Shown here: positions 1 to 7,411 of the stretch, one piece after another
How positions within the stretch are numbered: position 1 is the first letter of the stretch
Layout of the letters: every line of letters starts with the position of its first letter
Assembly: GCA_945946745.1 (NCBI GenBank)
Contig: CAMEWZ010000047.1
Coordinates: 1 to 10,647, forward strand
Direction: 5' to 3'
DNA length: 10,647 bases
Source of the DNA: an uncultured Clostridia bacterium
GTDB taxonomy: Bacteria > Bacillota > Clostridia > Oscillospirales > Oscillospiraceae
Translations under genes and position numbers: made by a program
Notes under the pieces: generated by a model
The model's input: only the letters and a program-made list of their open reading frames with translations
The model's database searches: none
What the model was told of the DNA's origin: nothing

Positions 1-56
1 CACGCGCCGACAATACTTGGCGGGCGACTGCCCGGGAAGATAGGTAATGCCAACAC
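1..56 (+). rRNA. rrf: 5S ribosomal RNA, 3' part
   Basis: The first ~56 bases match the 3' part of bacterial 5S rRNA. There is a GC-rich hairpin (cgggcgactgcccg, 20-33), then the characteristic gggaagataggtaatgcca segment of helices IV/V and the descending strand of helix I. The 5' half lies outside the window. A tRNA gene follows after about 6 bases, the common layout at the end of a Firmicute rRNA operon. The exact 3' end is uncertain by a few bases because the pairing 5' strand is not visible. Confidence 0.85.
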
Positions 57-62
57 AAATGA

Positions 63-138
63 GCCCCCTTAGCTCAGTCGGTAGAGCAACGGACTGTTAA
101 TCCGTGTGTCGTTGGTTCGAGTCCAACAGGGGGCGCCA
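63..138 (+). tRNA. tRNA-Asn (anticodon GUU)
   Basis: A full cloverleaf can be drawn: acceptor stem 63-69 with 128-134, D stem gctc/gagc, anticodon stem 89-93 with 101-105, anticodon gtt at 96-98, and a T arm with the ttcgagt loop. The discriminator is G135 and CCA is encoded at 136-138. It lies directly behind the 5S rRNA and is presumably co-transcribed with the rRNA operon. The asparaginyl-tRNA synthetase gene that would charge it is also in this window. Confidence 0.97.
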
Positions 139-140
139 TG

Positions 141-176
141 AAAACCCGGTATTCGAAATGGATACCGGGTTTTTTT
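141..176 (+). terminator. Intrinsic terminator of the rRNA/tRNA-Asn operon
   Basis: The stem acccggtat (144-152) pairs perfectly with ataccgggt (162-170). It is extended by A:T pairs and followed by a run of seven T after the stem. It starts two bases after the tRNA CCA, so it very likely ends the rRNA operon transcript. Its core closely resembles the terminator at 10115-10160. Confidence 0.92.
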
Positions 177-217
177 CTTACTTTTTTGCGTAGAATAAAG
201 TTGGGCCAAAATCCATT

Positions 218-246
218 TTGGAACCAAATACTATTTCTTATACGAT
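218..246 (+). promoter_or_regulatory. Possible promoter for the DUF255 gene
   Basis: TTGGAA (218-223) and TACGAT (241-246) are spaced by 17 bases, each matching 4 of 6 consensus positions. The predicted start, near 253, falls inside the palindromic repeat at 247-278. A second inverted repeat, ccaaaat/attttgg (206-221), overlaps the -35 side. The elements are weak, but a promoter is expected here because the rRNA terminator isolates the gene from upstream transcription. Confidence 0.35.
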
Positions 247-278
247 TATCTGATAAAATCATTTCGTTTTATCAGATA
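247..278. repeat. Palindromic repeat, copy A (left of the DUF255 gene)
   Basis: A perfect 12-base inverted repeat, tatctgataaaa (247-258) and ttttatcagata (267-278), surrounds an 8-base loop. A related palindrome lies at 2440-2473, just beyond the other end of the neighbouring gene. The aligned copies share about 30 of 36 positions, and one stem pair is T:A here but G:C there. There is no T-run on either strand, so this is not an ordinary terminator. Confidence 0.75.
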
Positions 279-436
279 GACACCGCCTAGCGGCAATGAA
301 CATGCAATTTGGGTGCAGCCCCAATTGGTCTGCACCGTGAAATATAGGATGAAAACAGAATCCGGCAGCATGCGGCAGCCGGTGTTCAAGGGCTTGCGGG
401 AGGATAAGCGCCCGGAAGAATGTGAGGAGGATTGAA
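279..436 (+). other. Leader region of the DUF255 gene with several small hairpins
   Basis: No gene is seen in this stretch. It holds ggtgcag (312-318) pairing with ctgcacc (330-336) around a ccaattgg palindrome, ccggc (362-366) pairing with gccgg (378-382), and gggctt (390-395) pairing with aagc-ccc (406-412, one bulge). The ribosome binding site gaggagg (424-430) sits just downstream of the last hairpin. I recognise no riboswitch class, and the structures may be incidental in GC-rich sequence. Confidence 0.4.
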
Positions 437-2431
437 ATGGCGAACCGATTGAAACAGGAAAAATCGCCGTATCTGATGCAGCATGGGGAGAATCCCGTGG
501 ACTGGTACCCCTGGTGCGAAGAAGCATTCCAGAAAGCGGTGAAAGAGGATAAGCCGGTATTCCTCAGTATCGGGTACTCCACCTGCCACTGGTGCCATGT
601 GATGGCCCATGAATCCTTTGAAGATTTGGAGGTAGCAGACCTTCTGAACCGGGAATTCGTCAGCATCAAAGTGGATCGGGAGGAACGCCCGGATATTGAC
701 GCGGTGTATATGTCCGTGTGTCAAGCCATGACCGGCTCCGGCGGCTGGCCGCTGACGATCTTTATGACCCCGGAGCAAAAGCCCTTCTTTGCGGGAACCT
801 ATTTCCCCAAGCATGGCGGCTATGGACGGTTTGGTTTCATGGATTTGCTGGAACGGGTAGCGGATCTCTGGAAAAACAACCGGGAGGAGCTGCTGCGGGC
901 AGGAAATCAGATCACAGCCGCGATCAATCAGGAACAGACAGACAATGGACAGAAGCCTAATCGTAGTCTGGTAGAACGGGCGTACAGTCAGCTTGCGCAG
1001 CGGTTTGACCATACATGGGGCGGTTTTGGGGCAGCGCCGAAATTCCCCACGCCCCACAATCTGCTGCTTCTCATGCGATATGCCGATACCATGCAGGAAC
1101 CCAACGCTATGAAAATGGCGGAGGTCACATTGGAGCACATGGCGCGGGGCGGCATCTTTGACCACATCGGCGGCGGCTTCTCCCGGTATTCCACGGATGA
1201 AATGTGGCTGGTGCCCCACTTCGAGAAAATGCTCTATGACAACGCTCTGCTGCTGATTGCCTATGTCAAAGCCTACCAGCACACCAAACGGGAATGCTTT
1301 GCGGATACGGCCCACCGAACCGCCCGGTATCTCCTGCGGGAACTGACCAGCGCGGAAGGCGGCTGCTATTGCGGTCAGGACGCGGACAGCGACGGCGTGG
1401 AAGGGAAATACTATGTGTTCACTCCGGAGGAAGTCAAGGCCGTTCTGGGGGCAGAGAACGGCGCAGAATTCTGCCGGCTGTATGACATTACCGATTCCGG
1501 CAATTTTGAAGGAAAGAGCATCCCCAACCGGATTCATACTTCTGAGAACGGTTGGGATAGGGACGATCCCCGATTGGAAAAGCTGTACAGCTACCGCCTG
1601 AATCGGACAAAACTCCACAAGGATGATAAAATCCTACTCTCCTGGAATGCCTGGGCGATGATCGCGCTGGTGAAGGCCGGGCAGGTTCTGGAGGAGCCTT
1701 CTTATCTGGATGCAGCTGTCCGTATCCATGGCTTTATCGAAAGCAAAATGGTCACGGAAAATGACCGCCTGTATCTGCGCTATCGGGATGGGGAGGCTGC
1801 TTATGTGGGGCAGTTGGAGGACTATGGGGTCTATGCTCTGGCGCTGCTGGAATTGTATCGTGCCACCTTCGATGTTCGGTTCCTGCAAGGTGCCATCCAT
1901 CGGGCAAAGCAGATGGCAGAACTGTTCGAGGATAAAAAGAAGGGCGGTTATTTCATGACCGCTTTCGATGGGGAGCAGCTGATCGCCCGTCCCAAGGAAA
2001 CCTATGACGGCGCCATCCCCTCCGGGAACTCCGTTGCTGCTATGGTGCTGCAAACACTGGGATCCCTAACAGGGGAGACAGAGTGGCAGGCGGCAGCTGA
2101 CAGACAGCTTTCTTTCCTTGCCGGGGAGATCGGGGAATACCCATCCGCCAGCTGCTTTGGCGTGCTGGCGATGATGGATGCCCTGTATCCCCACCGGGAA
2201 CTGGTCTGTGCAGCGAGTGACGGCCTGCCTGGTGAATTGATAGCATACTTGAGAGAACATCCGGCGGATGATCTGCATGTTCTTCTGAAAACCAAGGAGA
2301 ATGCGGAAGCCCTTGCGCAGGGCGCTCCGTTCACCAAAGACGATCCCATCCCGGAGCAGGGGGCCATGTATTATCTCTGCGAAGGCGGCGCCTGCAAAGC
2401 ACCGGTATCGGATGTTTCGCAATTGCATTGA
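437..2431 (+). CDS. Thioredoxin domain-containing protein, YyaL / DUF255 (SPATA20-like) family
   Basis: The 664-residue product has the two-part layout of the YyaL/SPATA20 family. An N-terminal thioredoxin-like domain (about 1-165) opens with the family signature SPYLxxHxxNPVDWYPW and carries CHWC at residues 50-53, followed by HVMAHESF and VDREERPDID. A long helical region with a six-hairpin-glycosidase-like fold follows, with conserved stretches GGGFSRYSTDEMWLVPHFEK (about 247-266), QDADSDG (about 313), LSWNAWA (about 401) and PKETYDGAIPSGNS (about 518-531). Length is normal and there is no signal peptide, so a cytoplasmic location is likely. ATG 437 is chosen because gaggagg lies six bases upstream; an in-frame GTG at 422 would put that site inside the gene. 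The gene stands alone, convergent with the arsR operon. The biochemical function of the family is not established; a redox role is inferred from CxxC. Confidence 0.96.
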   Translation: MANRLKQEKSPYLMQHGENPVDWYPWCEEAFQKAVKEDKPVFLSIGYSTCHWCHVMAHESFEDLEVADLLNREFVSIKVDREERPDIDAVYMSVCQAMTGSGGWPLTIFMTPEQKPFFAGTYFPKHGGYGRFGFMDLLERVADLWKNNREELLRAGNQITAAINQEQTDNGQKPNRSLVERAYSQLAQRFDHTWGGFGAAPKFPTPHNLLLLMRYADTMQEPNAMKMAEVTLEHMARGGIFDHIGGGFSRYSTDEMWLVPHFEKMLYDNALLLIAYVKAYQHTKRECFADTAHRTARYLLRELTSAEGGCYCGQDADSDGVEGKYYVFTPEEVKAVLGAENGAEFCRLYDITDSGNFEGKSIPNRIHTSENGWDRDDPRLEKLYSYRLNRTKLHKDDKILLSWNAWAMIALVKAGQVLEEPSYLDAAVRIHGFIESKMVTENDRLYLRYRDGEAAYVGQLEDYGVYALALLELYRATFDVRFLQGAIHRAKQMAELFEDKKKGGYFMTAFDGEQLIARPKETYDGAIPSGNSVAAMVLQTLGSLTGETEWQAAADRQLSFLAGEIGEYPSASCFGVLAMMDALYPHRELVCAASDGLPGELIAYLREHPADDLHVLLKTKENAEALAQGAPFTKDDPIPEQGAMYYLCEGGACKAPVSDVSQLH

Positions 2432-2439
2432 TAATGCGA

Positions 2440-2473
2440 TTATCGGATAAAACCATGTGGCTTTATCCGATAA
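2440..2473. repeat. Palindromic repeat, copy B (right of the DUF255 gene)
   Basis: A perfect 12-base inverted repeat, ttatcggataaa (2440-2451) and tttatccgataa (2462-2473), with a 10-base centre containing cca-tg-tgg. It lies nine bases after the DUF255 stop codon, which is itself inside a small hairpin (gcatt/aatgc, 2425-2437). It is a diverged relative of copy A at 247-278 in the same orientation. There is no T-run, so termination is unlikely to be its main role. Confidence 0.75.
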
Positions 2474-2522
2474 CCGTGAAAGTTTACTATCGAATCTCAA
2501 GATGAATGGAAAGTTAGGATCA

Positions 2523-2563
2523 GGCCGCTATGGAATCCGTAAGGAAACCATAGCGGCCATTTT
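2523..2563. terminator. Hairpin between convergent genes, probable terminator
   Basis: An 11-base perfect stem, ggccgctatgg (2523-2533) with ccatagcggcc (2548-2558), is followed on the plus strand by atttt. It sits between the convergent ends of the DUF255 gene and the redox-protein gene. The T-tract is short and only on the plus side. It most likely ends the DUF255 transcript and may also stop the opposing operon. Confidence 0.65.
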
Positions 2564-2600
2564 GCGCGATTCCAGATATGCTTCCACAGTACGCTGCATC

Positions 2601-2948
2601 TCACAGCTTACGAAGCAGCTTCTCCACATCCGATGCTTTCAGTACCTTGCCCATGGAGACAACCTTGTCGTTGACCACAATGGCCGGCATGGACATGACA
2701 CCGTATTCCATGATCTTTTCCATATCGGTGATGTACTCTACGTCCACCTTCAGACCCAGAGCGGCCACGGCGGCCTTGGCGTTTTCATACTGCTCGTGGC
2801 AGGACTTGCAGCCTGCGCCCAGAACCTTGACGCAGCAGATGCCTTCCACCGGTGCGCCGCAACAGCAAGCGCTTTCCGCCTTGGTTTCGGAACCGCAGCA
2901 GCAGGCTGGTTTTTCTTCCCGTTTCTTTCCAAAATAAAATAGTGCCAT
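2601..2948 (-). CDS. Cys-rich redox-active disulfide (thioredoxin_3-like) protein
   Basis: This 115-residue protein has a compact thioredoxin-like fold of the small redox-active disulfide group (similar to archaeal MTH895). The active-site motif CKSC is at residues 47-50 and the cis-proline motif MPAIVVND at 87-94. The first ~40 residues are an unusual extension with two ACCCG blocks (15-19, 27-31) and a CC pair (38-39), making ten cysteines in all. ATG 2948 has aggagg at an ideal distance. That site overlaps the stop codon of the upstream permease gene, 11 bases away, so the two are translationally close and surely co-transcribed from the arsR promoter. Family members often accompany COG0701 permeases. 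A role in reducing or handing over a thiol-bound metalloid or metal is inference. Confidence 0.9.
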   Translation of the reverse strand: MALFYFGKKREEKPACCCGSETKAESACCCGAPVEGICCVKVLGAGCKSCHEQYENAKAAVAALGLKVDVEYITDMEKIMEYGVMSMPAIVVNDKVVSMGKVLKASDVEKLLRKL

Positions 2949-2959
2949 ATTGTTTCCTC

Positions 2960-3961
2960 CTAAAGTAAATATGAAATTGCGTTAAAGAAATAACCGACGA
3001 TGACAATTCCGATGGTGCAAATGGCGATAAAGAGCCCCAAAAGCTTGGGCTTAATTGCTTTGCGAAGCAGGATGATGGAGGGCAGACTCAAGGTGGTCAC
3101 CGCCATCATGAAGCTGAGGATAGTGCCCAGTTGGGCGCCCTTGGCAAGCAGAGCCTCCGCCACGGGGATGGTTCCGAAAATATCGGCATACATGGGAACG
3201 CCTACGATCACCGCCAGAATCACACCAAAGGGGTTGCGACTGCCCAGGATGGCCTGAATCCAATGTTCGGGAATCCAGTTGTGAATCACCGCGCCGATGC
3301 CCACGCCGATCAAGATGTAAGGGAACACCTTTTGGAAGGTGCCCGCCACCTGTTCTTTTGCATACACCAGCCGGTCTTTGACAGTTCGGTTCGGCACTTC
3401 CATGTCCACGCCGCCCTTGGCCCGGCGGATGAATTCCTCGACATCATTCTCCATGTGGAGCTTTTCGATCAGTGTGCCGCCAATGACCGCCACAACCAGA
3501 CCGAGAATGACATAAATCACGGCGACCTTCGCGCCAAAGATGCTCATGAGCAGAACCAGACTTCCCAAATCCACCATGGGAGAGGAAATCAAGAAGGAGA
3601 AGGTTACCCCCAGCGGCAGTCCCGCGCTGGTAAAGCCGATGAACAGGGGGATAGAAGAACAGGAGCAGAAGGGGGTCACCGTGCCCAGCAGGGCAGCGAT
3701 GAGATTCGCCCACAGCCCGTGAAACCGCCCCAGAATCCGCCTGCTTCGCTCCGGTGGAAAGTAACTCTGGATGTAGGAAATCCCGAAAATCAAAAAGCAC
3801 AGCAGCACCGTGATTTTGATGACATCGTAGAGGAAAAACTGGAAGCTTCCGCCCCAGCGGGAGGCTGTGTCCAACCCAAGTGCGGACAGCCCGCCACCAA
3901 TGGCTGCGTTCAGCCACTTCATACCCAGAATCTGGTTCTGGATAAACTCCCAAACCTTCAT
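2960..3961 (-). CDS. COG0701 / ArsP-type permease (DUF318 family)
   Basis: This is a 333-residue polytopic membrane protein. Hydrophobic segments lie around residues 46-64, 84-110, 117-140, 144-163, 211-229, 245-262, 275-297 and 306-326, giving about eight helices and a charged cytoplasmic loop near 165-205. Family hallmarks are TPFCSCSSIPLF (96-107, with Cys99 and Cys101 in a membrane segment), SSPMVDLGSL (126-135) and GVPMYADIFGTIP (254-266). ArsP members export trivalent organoarsenicals, while other COG0701 members have no known substrate. The arsR-type gene upstream and Cys-rich redox partner downstream favour metalloid efflux. ATG 3961 has an aggaaagggg site; an in-frame TTG 54 bases earlier is less likely. 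The gap to arsR is 75 bases. Confidence 0.93.
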   Translation of the reverse strand: MKVWEFIQNQILGMKWLNAAIGGGLSALGLDTASRWGGSFQFFLYDVIKITVLLCFLIFGISYIQSYFPPERSRRILGRFHGLWANLIAALLGTVTPFCSCSSIPLFIGFTSAGLPLGVTFSFLISSPMVDLGSLVLLMSIFGAKVAVIYVILGLVVAVIGGTLIEKLHMENDVEEFIRRAKGGVDMEVPNRTVKDRLVYAKEQVAGTFQKVFPYILIGVGIGAVIHNWIPEHWIQAILGSRNPFGVILAVIVGVPMYADIFGTIPVAEALLAKGAQLGTILSFMMAVTTLSLPSIILLRKAIKPKLLGLFIAICTIGIVIVGYFFNAISYLL

Positions 3962-4036
3962 ATACGGCCCCTTTCCTATCGTCAAATAGAAATATATCGA
4001 TTTTTGCCTTTGCAATTTGCCGTGCCGGGTAGGGCT

Positions 4037-4342
4037 TTACTCGCAGCACGGCTTATTTTCGTCATCGGTCTGAGCGGCGGTCAAACCATTCAAGTATTCC
4101 TTTGCGATCTGAACGCCCTCAGAAGAAATGCGGTAATGCATCCACTTGCCCTCCTTACGCCCCAGGACGATGCCGGAATCGCAGAGGATCTTCATGTGAT
4201 GGGACAGGGTGGGCTGGCTGATGCTCAGCTCCTCCAGCAGACGACAGGCGCACTTCTCGCCGCCGCGAAGAAGGTTCAAAATGCGGATCCGGTTTTCATC
4301 GCAGAAGGCTTTGAAAATCAGGGCGGTTTGCCGTTCGTTCAT
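4037..4342 (-). CDS. ArsR/SmtB-family metalloregulatory repressor
   Basis: This 101-residue winged-helix protein has the recognition helix SQPTLSHHMKIL (42-53) and a wing around GRKEGKWMHYRIS (61-73), both typical of ArsR. The sensing motif KCACRL places Cys31 and Cys33 at the start of the DNA-binding helix region, as in As(III)-responsive ArsR proteins. A vicinal pair, Cys99-Cys100, sits at the extreme C-terminus and could supply further thiols. It should bind its own promoter and release on metalloid binding. It is the first gene of the arsR-permease-redox operon, with ATG 4342 preceded by gtgaggtag. The cognate inducer is inferred from cysteine placement. Cd/Pb sensing is a less likely alternative. 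Confidence 0.93.
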   Translation of the reverse strand: MNERQTALIFKAFCDENRIRILNLLRGGEKCACRLLEELSISQPTLSHHMKILCDSGIVLGRKEGKWMHYRISSEGVQIAKEYLNGLTAAQTDDENKPCCE

Positions 4343-4360
4343 GGTACTACCTCACATAGA

Positions 4361-4400
4361 AGAATATCTATATTATATACAAGGCGAAGGGGACTGTCAA
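4361..4400 (-). promoter_or_regulatory. arsR operon promoter with probable ArsR operator
   Basis: On the minus strand, TTGACA (4400-4395) and TATAAT (4377-4372) are separated by exactly 17 bases, a full consensus sigma-A promoter. The start point should be near 4365, some 20 bases before ATG 4342. The AT-rich stretch gaatatctatattatatac (4362-4380) overlaps the -10 and is an imperfect palindrome with ATAT arms, as expected for an ArsR operator. Confidence 0.85.
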
Positions 4401-4442
4401 GACCGGAGTGAGATTTTTTCGGGCTACCAAGGAAGAAATTGC

Positions 4443-4471
4443 TTGACAGAAGTGCCTGTTAATGCTATAAT
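4443..4471 (+). promoter_or_regulatory. Consensus promoter of the tRNA(CAU)-tRNA-Trp operon
   Basis: TTGACA (4443-4448) and TATAAT (4466-4471), with a 17-base spacer, form a perfect consensus promoter, as expected for stable RNA genes. Transcription should start near 4478. The short leader holds a small hairpin, ggtga/tcacc (4481-4496), ahead of the first tRNA at 4509. Confidence 0.9.
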
Positions 4472-4508
4472 ATGGTTCGTGGTGATGTGCTTCACCCGTG
4501 ACCTATAT

Positions 4509-4585
4509 GGGCCTTTAGCTCAGTTGGTTAGAGCCTCCGGCTCATAACCGGATCGTCCCGGGTTCAAATCCCTGAAGGCCCACCA
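4509..4585 (+). tRNA. tRNA with anticodon CAU, probably tRNA-Ile2 (alternatively elongator tRNA-Met)
   Basis: The cloverleaf has acceptor stem 4509-4515 with 4575-4581, D arm, anticodon stem 4536-4540 with 4548-4552, loop ctcataa with anticodon cat at 4543-4545, discriminator A4582 and encoded CCA. It resembles Firmicute tRNA-Ile2 (ttagctcagttggttagagc, ggctcataaccgg) and has C4-G69/C5-G68, U12-A23 and C29-G41, pairs associated with lysidine-modified tRNA-Ile2. It lacks initiator features. One oddity is that T-stem position 50-64 (C4559/T4573) is a C-U mismatch; base 26 is also C. Confidence 0.85.
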
Positions 4586-4616
4586 GATATTACGGCTTCT
4601 GCCGTTTCATAGAGAT

Positions 4617-4692
<76 letters not shown>

Positions 4693-4700
4693 AAATTTAC

Positions 4701-4735
4701 AGAAAGTCGTCCAGAAATGGACGGCTTTCTTGTTA
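4701..4735 (+). terminator. Terminator of the tRNA operon
   Basis: The stem agaaagtcgtcca (4701-4713) pairs with tggacggctttct (4718-4730), 13 pairs including one G-U, around a gaaa tetraloop. It is followed by ttgtta. It begins eight bases after the tRNA-Trp CCA. Confidence 0.85.
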
Positions 4736-4736
4736 T

Positions 4737-4953
4737 ATAGAAACAAAAATCCAGCAATAACGAAACAATCGTTCGCTAGTCTCCGTTTGTGTTTCCCCCT
4801 CTTTCCCGATCAAACTGTAATACGAATTGTAATAAACATTGTACTATTTCATTCCGTCCCCCTGTGGTACACCGATTGCAGATGAAATACATACCGATTA
4901 TCCTGGGAGATAAGCAACGCAGAGATGCGGCTGTACCAGCCATGAAAATGAAG
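4737..4953. other. Intergenic region without a convincing gene
   Basis: About 220 bases lie between the tRNA terminator and the hairpin behind the acetyltransferase gene. Open frames here lack ribosome binding sites and resemble no protein I know. The only structure I see is a 12-base-period tandem motif at 4816-4845 (TGTAAT, TGTAAT, TGTACT) and a small hairpin, ggct/agcc (4929-4941). The base composition is more AT-rich than the flanking genes. Confidence 0.4.
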
Positions 4954-4954
4954 A

Positions 4955-4981
4955 CAGGGAGGCAAATGCCTCCCTGCTTTT
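4955..4981 (-). terminator. Hairpin terminator behind the acetyltransferase gene
   Basis: The stem cagggaggc (4955-4963) pairs perfectly with gcctccctg (4968-4976). It begins 17 bases beyond the stop codon of the minus-strand gene at 4994. On the minus strand it is followed by tcttcatttt, and on the plus strand by ctttta, so it could work in both directions. Confidence 0.7.
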
Positions 4982-4993
4982 ATCATGACGAGT

Positions 4994-5794
4994 TCACTGT
5001 GCGCGATTTGGATCTGCCTTTGCGTGGTGGACGCCCGTTCCGTTCTTGTTCTCGTTTATCAGCTTTTCCACCGTTTTCCCATCGATCTGATTGACGGTTA
5101 CAAATTTCCCGCCGTAAAACACCGCCCAGTTTTGGAATACGCAGGGCAGCGCTTTGGCCTGTTCCAGCGTGTCCACATGCCGGAAGGATGCCGGGATGGC
5201 CCTTTCCTCGCAGTACTGCCGCAGTTTTTCGATTCTCTGGGGAATAAATGGGCATTGGTCATCGTAATAAACCGTCAGATTCGGATTTTCGATGGTCATT
5301 TTCTTGGCATTCTCAGCAAACTGTGGAGCGCTGCCGTCAAAGGAAAGTGCCAGCAGTTCATAGTCGCCAGCCATATCGACCCTCTGAAAACCGAACTTTT
5401 TGGCAAAATTCTGGTCAGACAGCCAAGCCTTCTGCTTTGTAGCGCCCAGCATACAGATGCCGGACTTGCCCTTGGCTCTGGCATCCGCGATACAATCCTG
5501 CATCAGCTTTCGGCCATACCCATGTCCCTTTGGGCTGCCCTGCACCCATAGGCAGTAGAGATAGAGATAGTTCTCCCCCATTACCGGCGCCCACGCCGTT
5601 TCCAGCGGGGCGTATTCGATAAACGCGCAGTCGTTTCCATCCAGTTTCCGAAACACGTGCCCCTCCGTCAGCCGCTGGGCCAGCCAGGCCCGTTTGGCCT
5701 CCACACCGGGGTGGGGCTTCTTGGTGCGGATGATGCAGCACAGGTGCTCCTGGCCGATGTTTTCCGGTGTCAGATTGCAAAATGTGGCTTCCAT
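4994..5794 (-). CDS. GNAT-family N-acetyltransferase with YoaP-like C-terminal domain
   Basis: The 266-residue product joins two domains. Residues ~1-155 are a GNAT fold with the acetyl-CoA loop QGSPKGHGYGRKL (85-97) and a following helix. Residues ~165-250 match the domain found at the C-terminus of Bacillus YoaP. This second part starts TVYYDDQCPF (174-183) and reads like a thioredoxin/glutaredoxin-type strand-helix, but the expected second cysteine is missing (CPFI rather than CPFC). ATG 5794 is chosen because ggaggg lies eight bases upstream; the longer frame starting at 5833 has no such site. It lies 109 bases behind asnS on the same strand and may share its transcript. The acetyl acceptor is unknown. 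Confidence 0.88.
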   Translation of the reverse strand: MEATFCNLTPENIGQEHLCCIIRTKKPHPGVEAKRAWLAQRLTEGHVFRKLDGNDCAFIEYAPLETAWAPVMGENYLYLYCLWVQGSPKGHGYGRKLMQDCIADARAKGKSGICMLGATKQKAWLSDQNFAKKFGFQRVDMAGDYELLALSFDGSAPQFAENAKKMTIENPNLTVYYDDQCPFIPQRIEKLRQYCEERAIPASFRHVDTLEQAKALPCVFQNWAVFYGGKFVTVNQIDGKTVEKLINENKNGTGVHHAKADPNRAQ

Positions 5795-5903
5795 CCGGTA
5801 ATCCCTCCAGCGGGCAAGGCCCAATGCGTGCACAGTGCAGTGGGAATCGAAACTTCCCGAACCCGCTCGGTTTCGTTTTCTGTTTGAAAATAGGAATTCT
5901 CTT

Positions 5904-7295
<1,392 letters not shown>

Positions 7296-7331
7296 AGTGG
7301 ATTCCTCTCTCCTTGCTGAAAATATAGGTAA

Positions 7332-7360
7332 AGTATACGCCAATTTGGTAGATTTTACAA
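7332..7360 (-). promoter_or_regulatory. asnS promoter
   Basis: On the minus strand, TTGTAA (7360-7355) and TATACT (7337-7332) have a 17-base spacer, matching consensus at 4 and 5 of 6 positions. The start would be near 7325, leaving an untranslated leader of about 30 bases before ATG 7295. Confidence 0.75.
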
Positions 7361-7411
7361 GAGGAAAATGCTATTTTTGTGAAAAATATAGAATCCTAAG
7401 AAAATCTTAAG

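Noticed and set aside
63..138. tRNA-Asn as an integration site of a mobile element
   Set aside because: I found no second copy of the tRNA 3' end in the window and no integrase or transposase gene.
422..437. GTG 422 as start of the DUF255 protein
   Set aside because: The gaggagg ribosome binding site would fall inside the coding region. ATG 437 has ideal spacing and matches the family N-terminus.
386..1618. Minus-strand open frame of 410 codons
   Set aside because: It lies antisense to the DUF255 gene, has no ribosome binding site and resembles no protein family, while the plus strand encodes a clear conserved protein.
1617..1637. Small palindrome aggat/atcct with gataaa inside the DUF255 gene
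   Set aside because: It resembles the flanking repeats only in the gataaa core, and it is explained by coding sequence.
3131..4411. Plus-strand open frame of 426 codons
   Set aside because: It is antisense to the permease and arsR genes and crosses the arsR promoter and operator. There is no supporting start signal.
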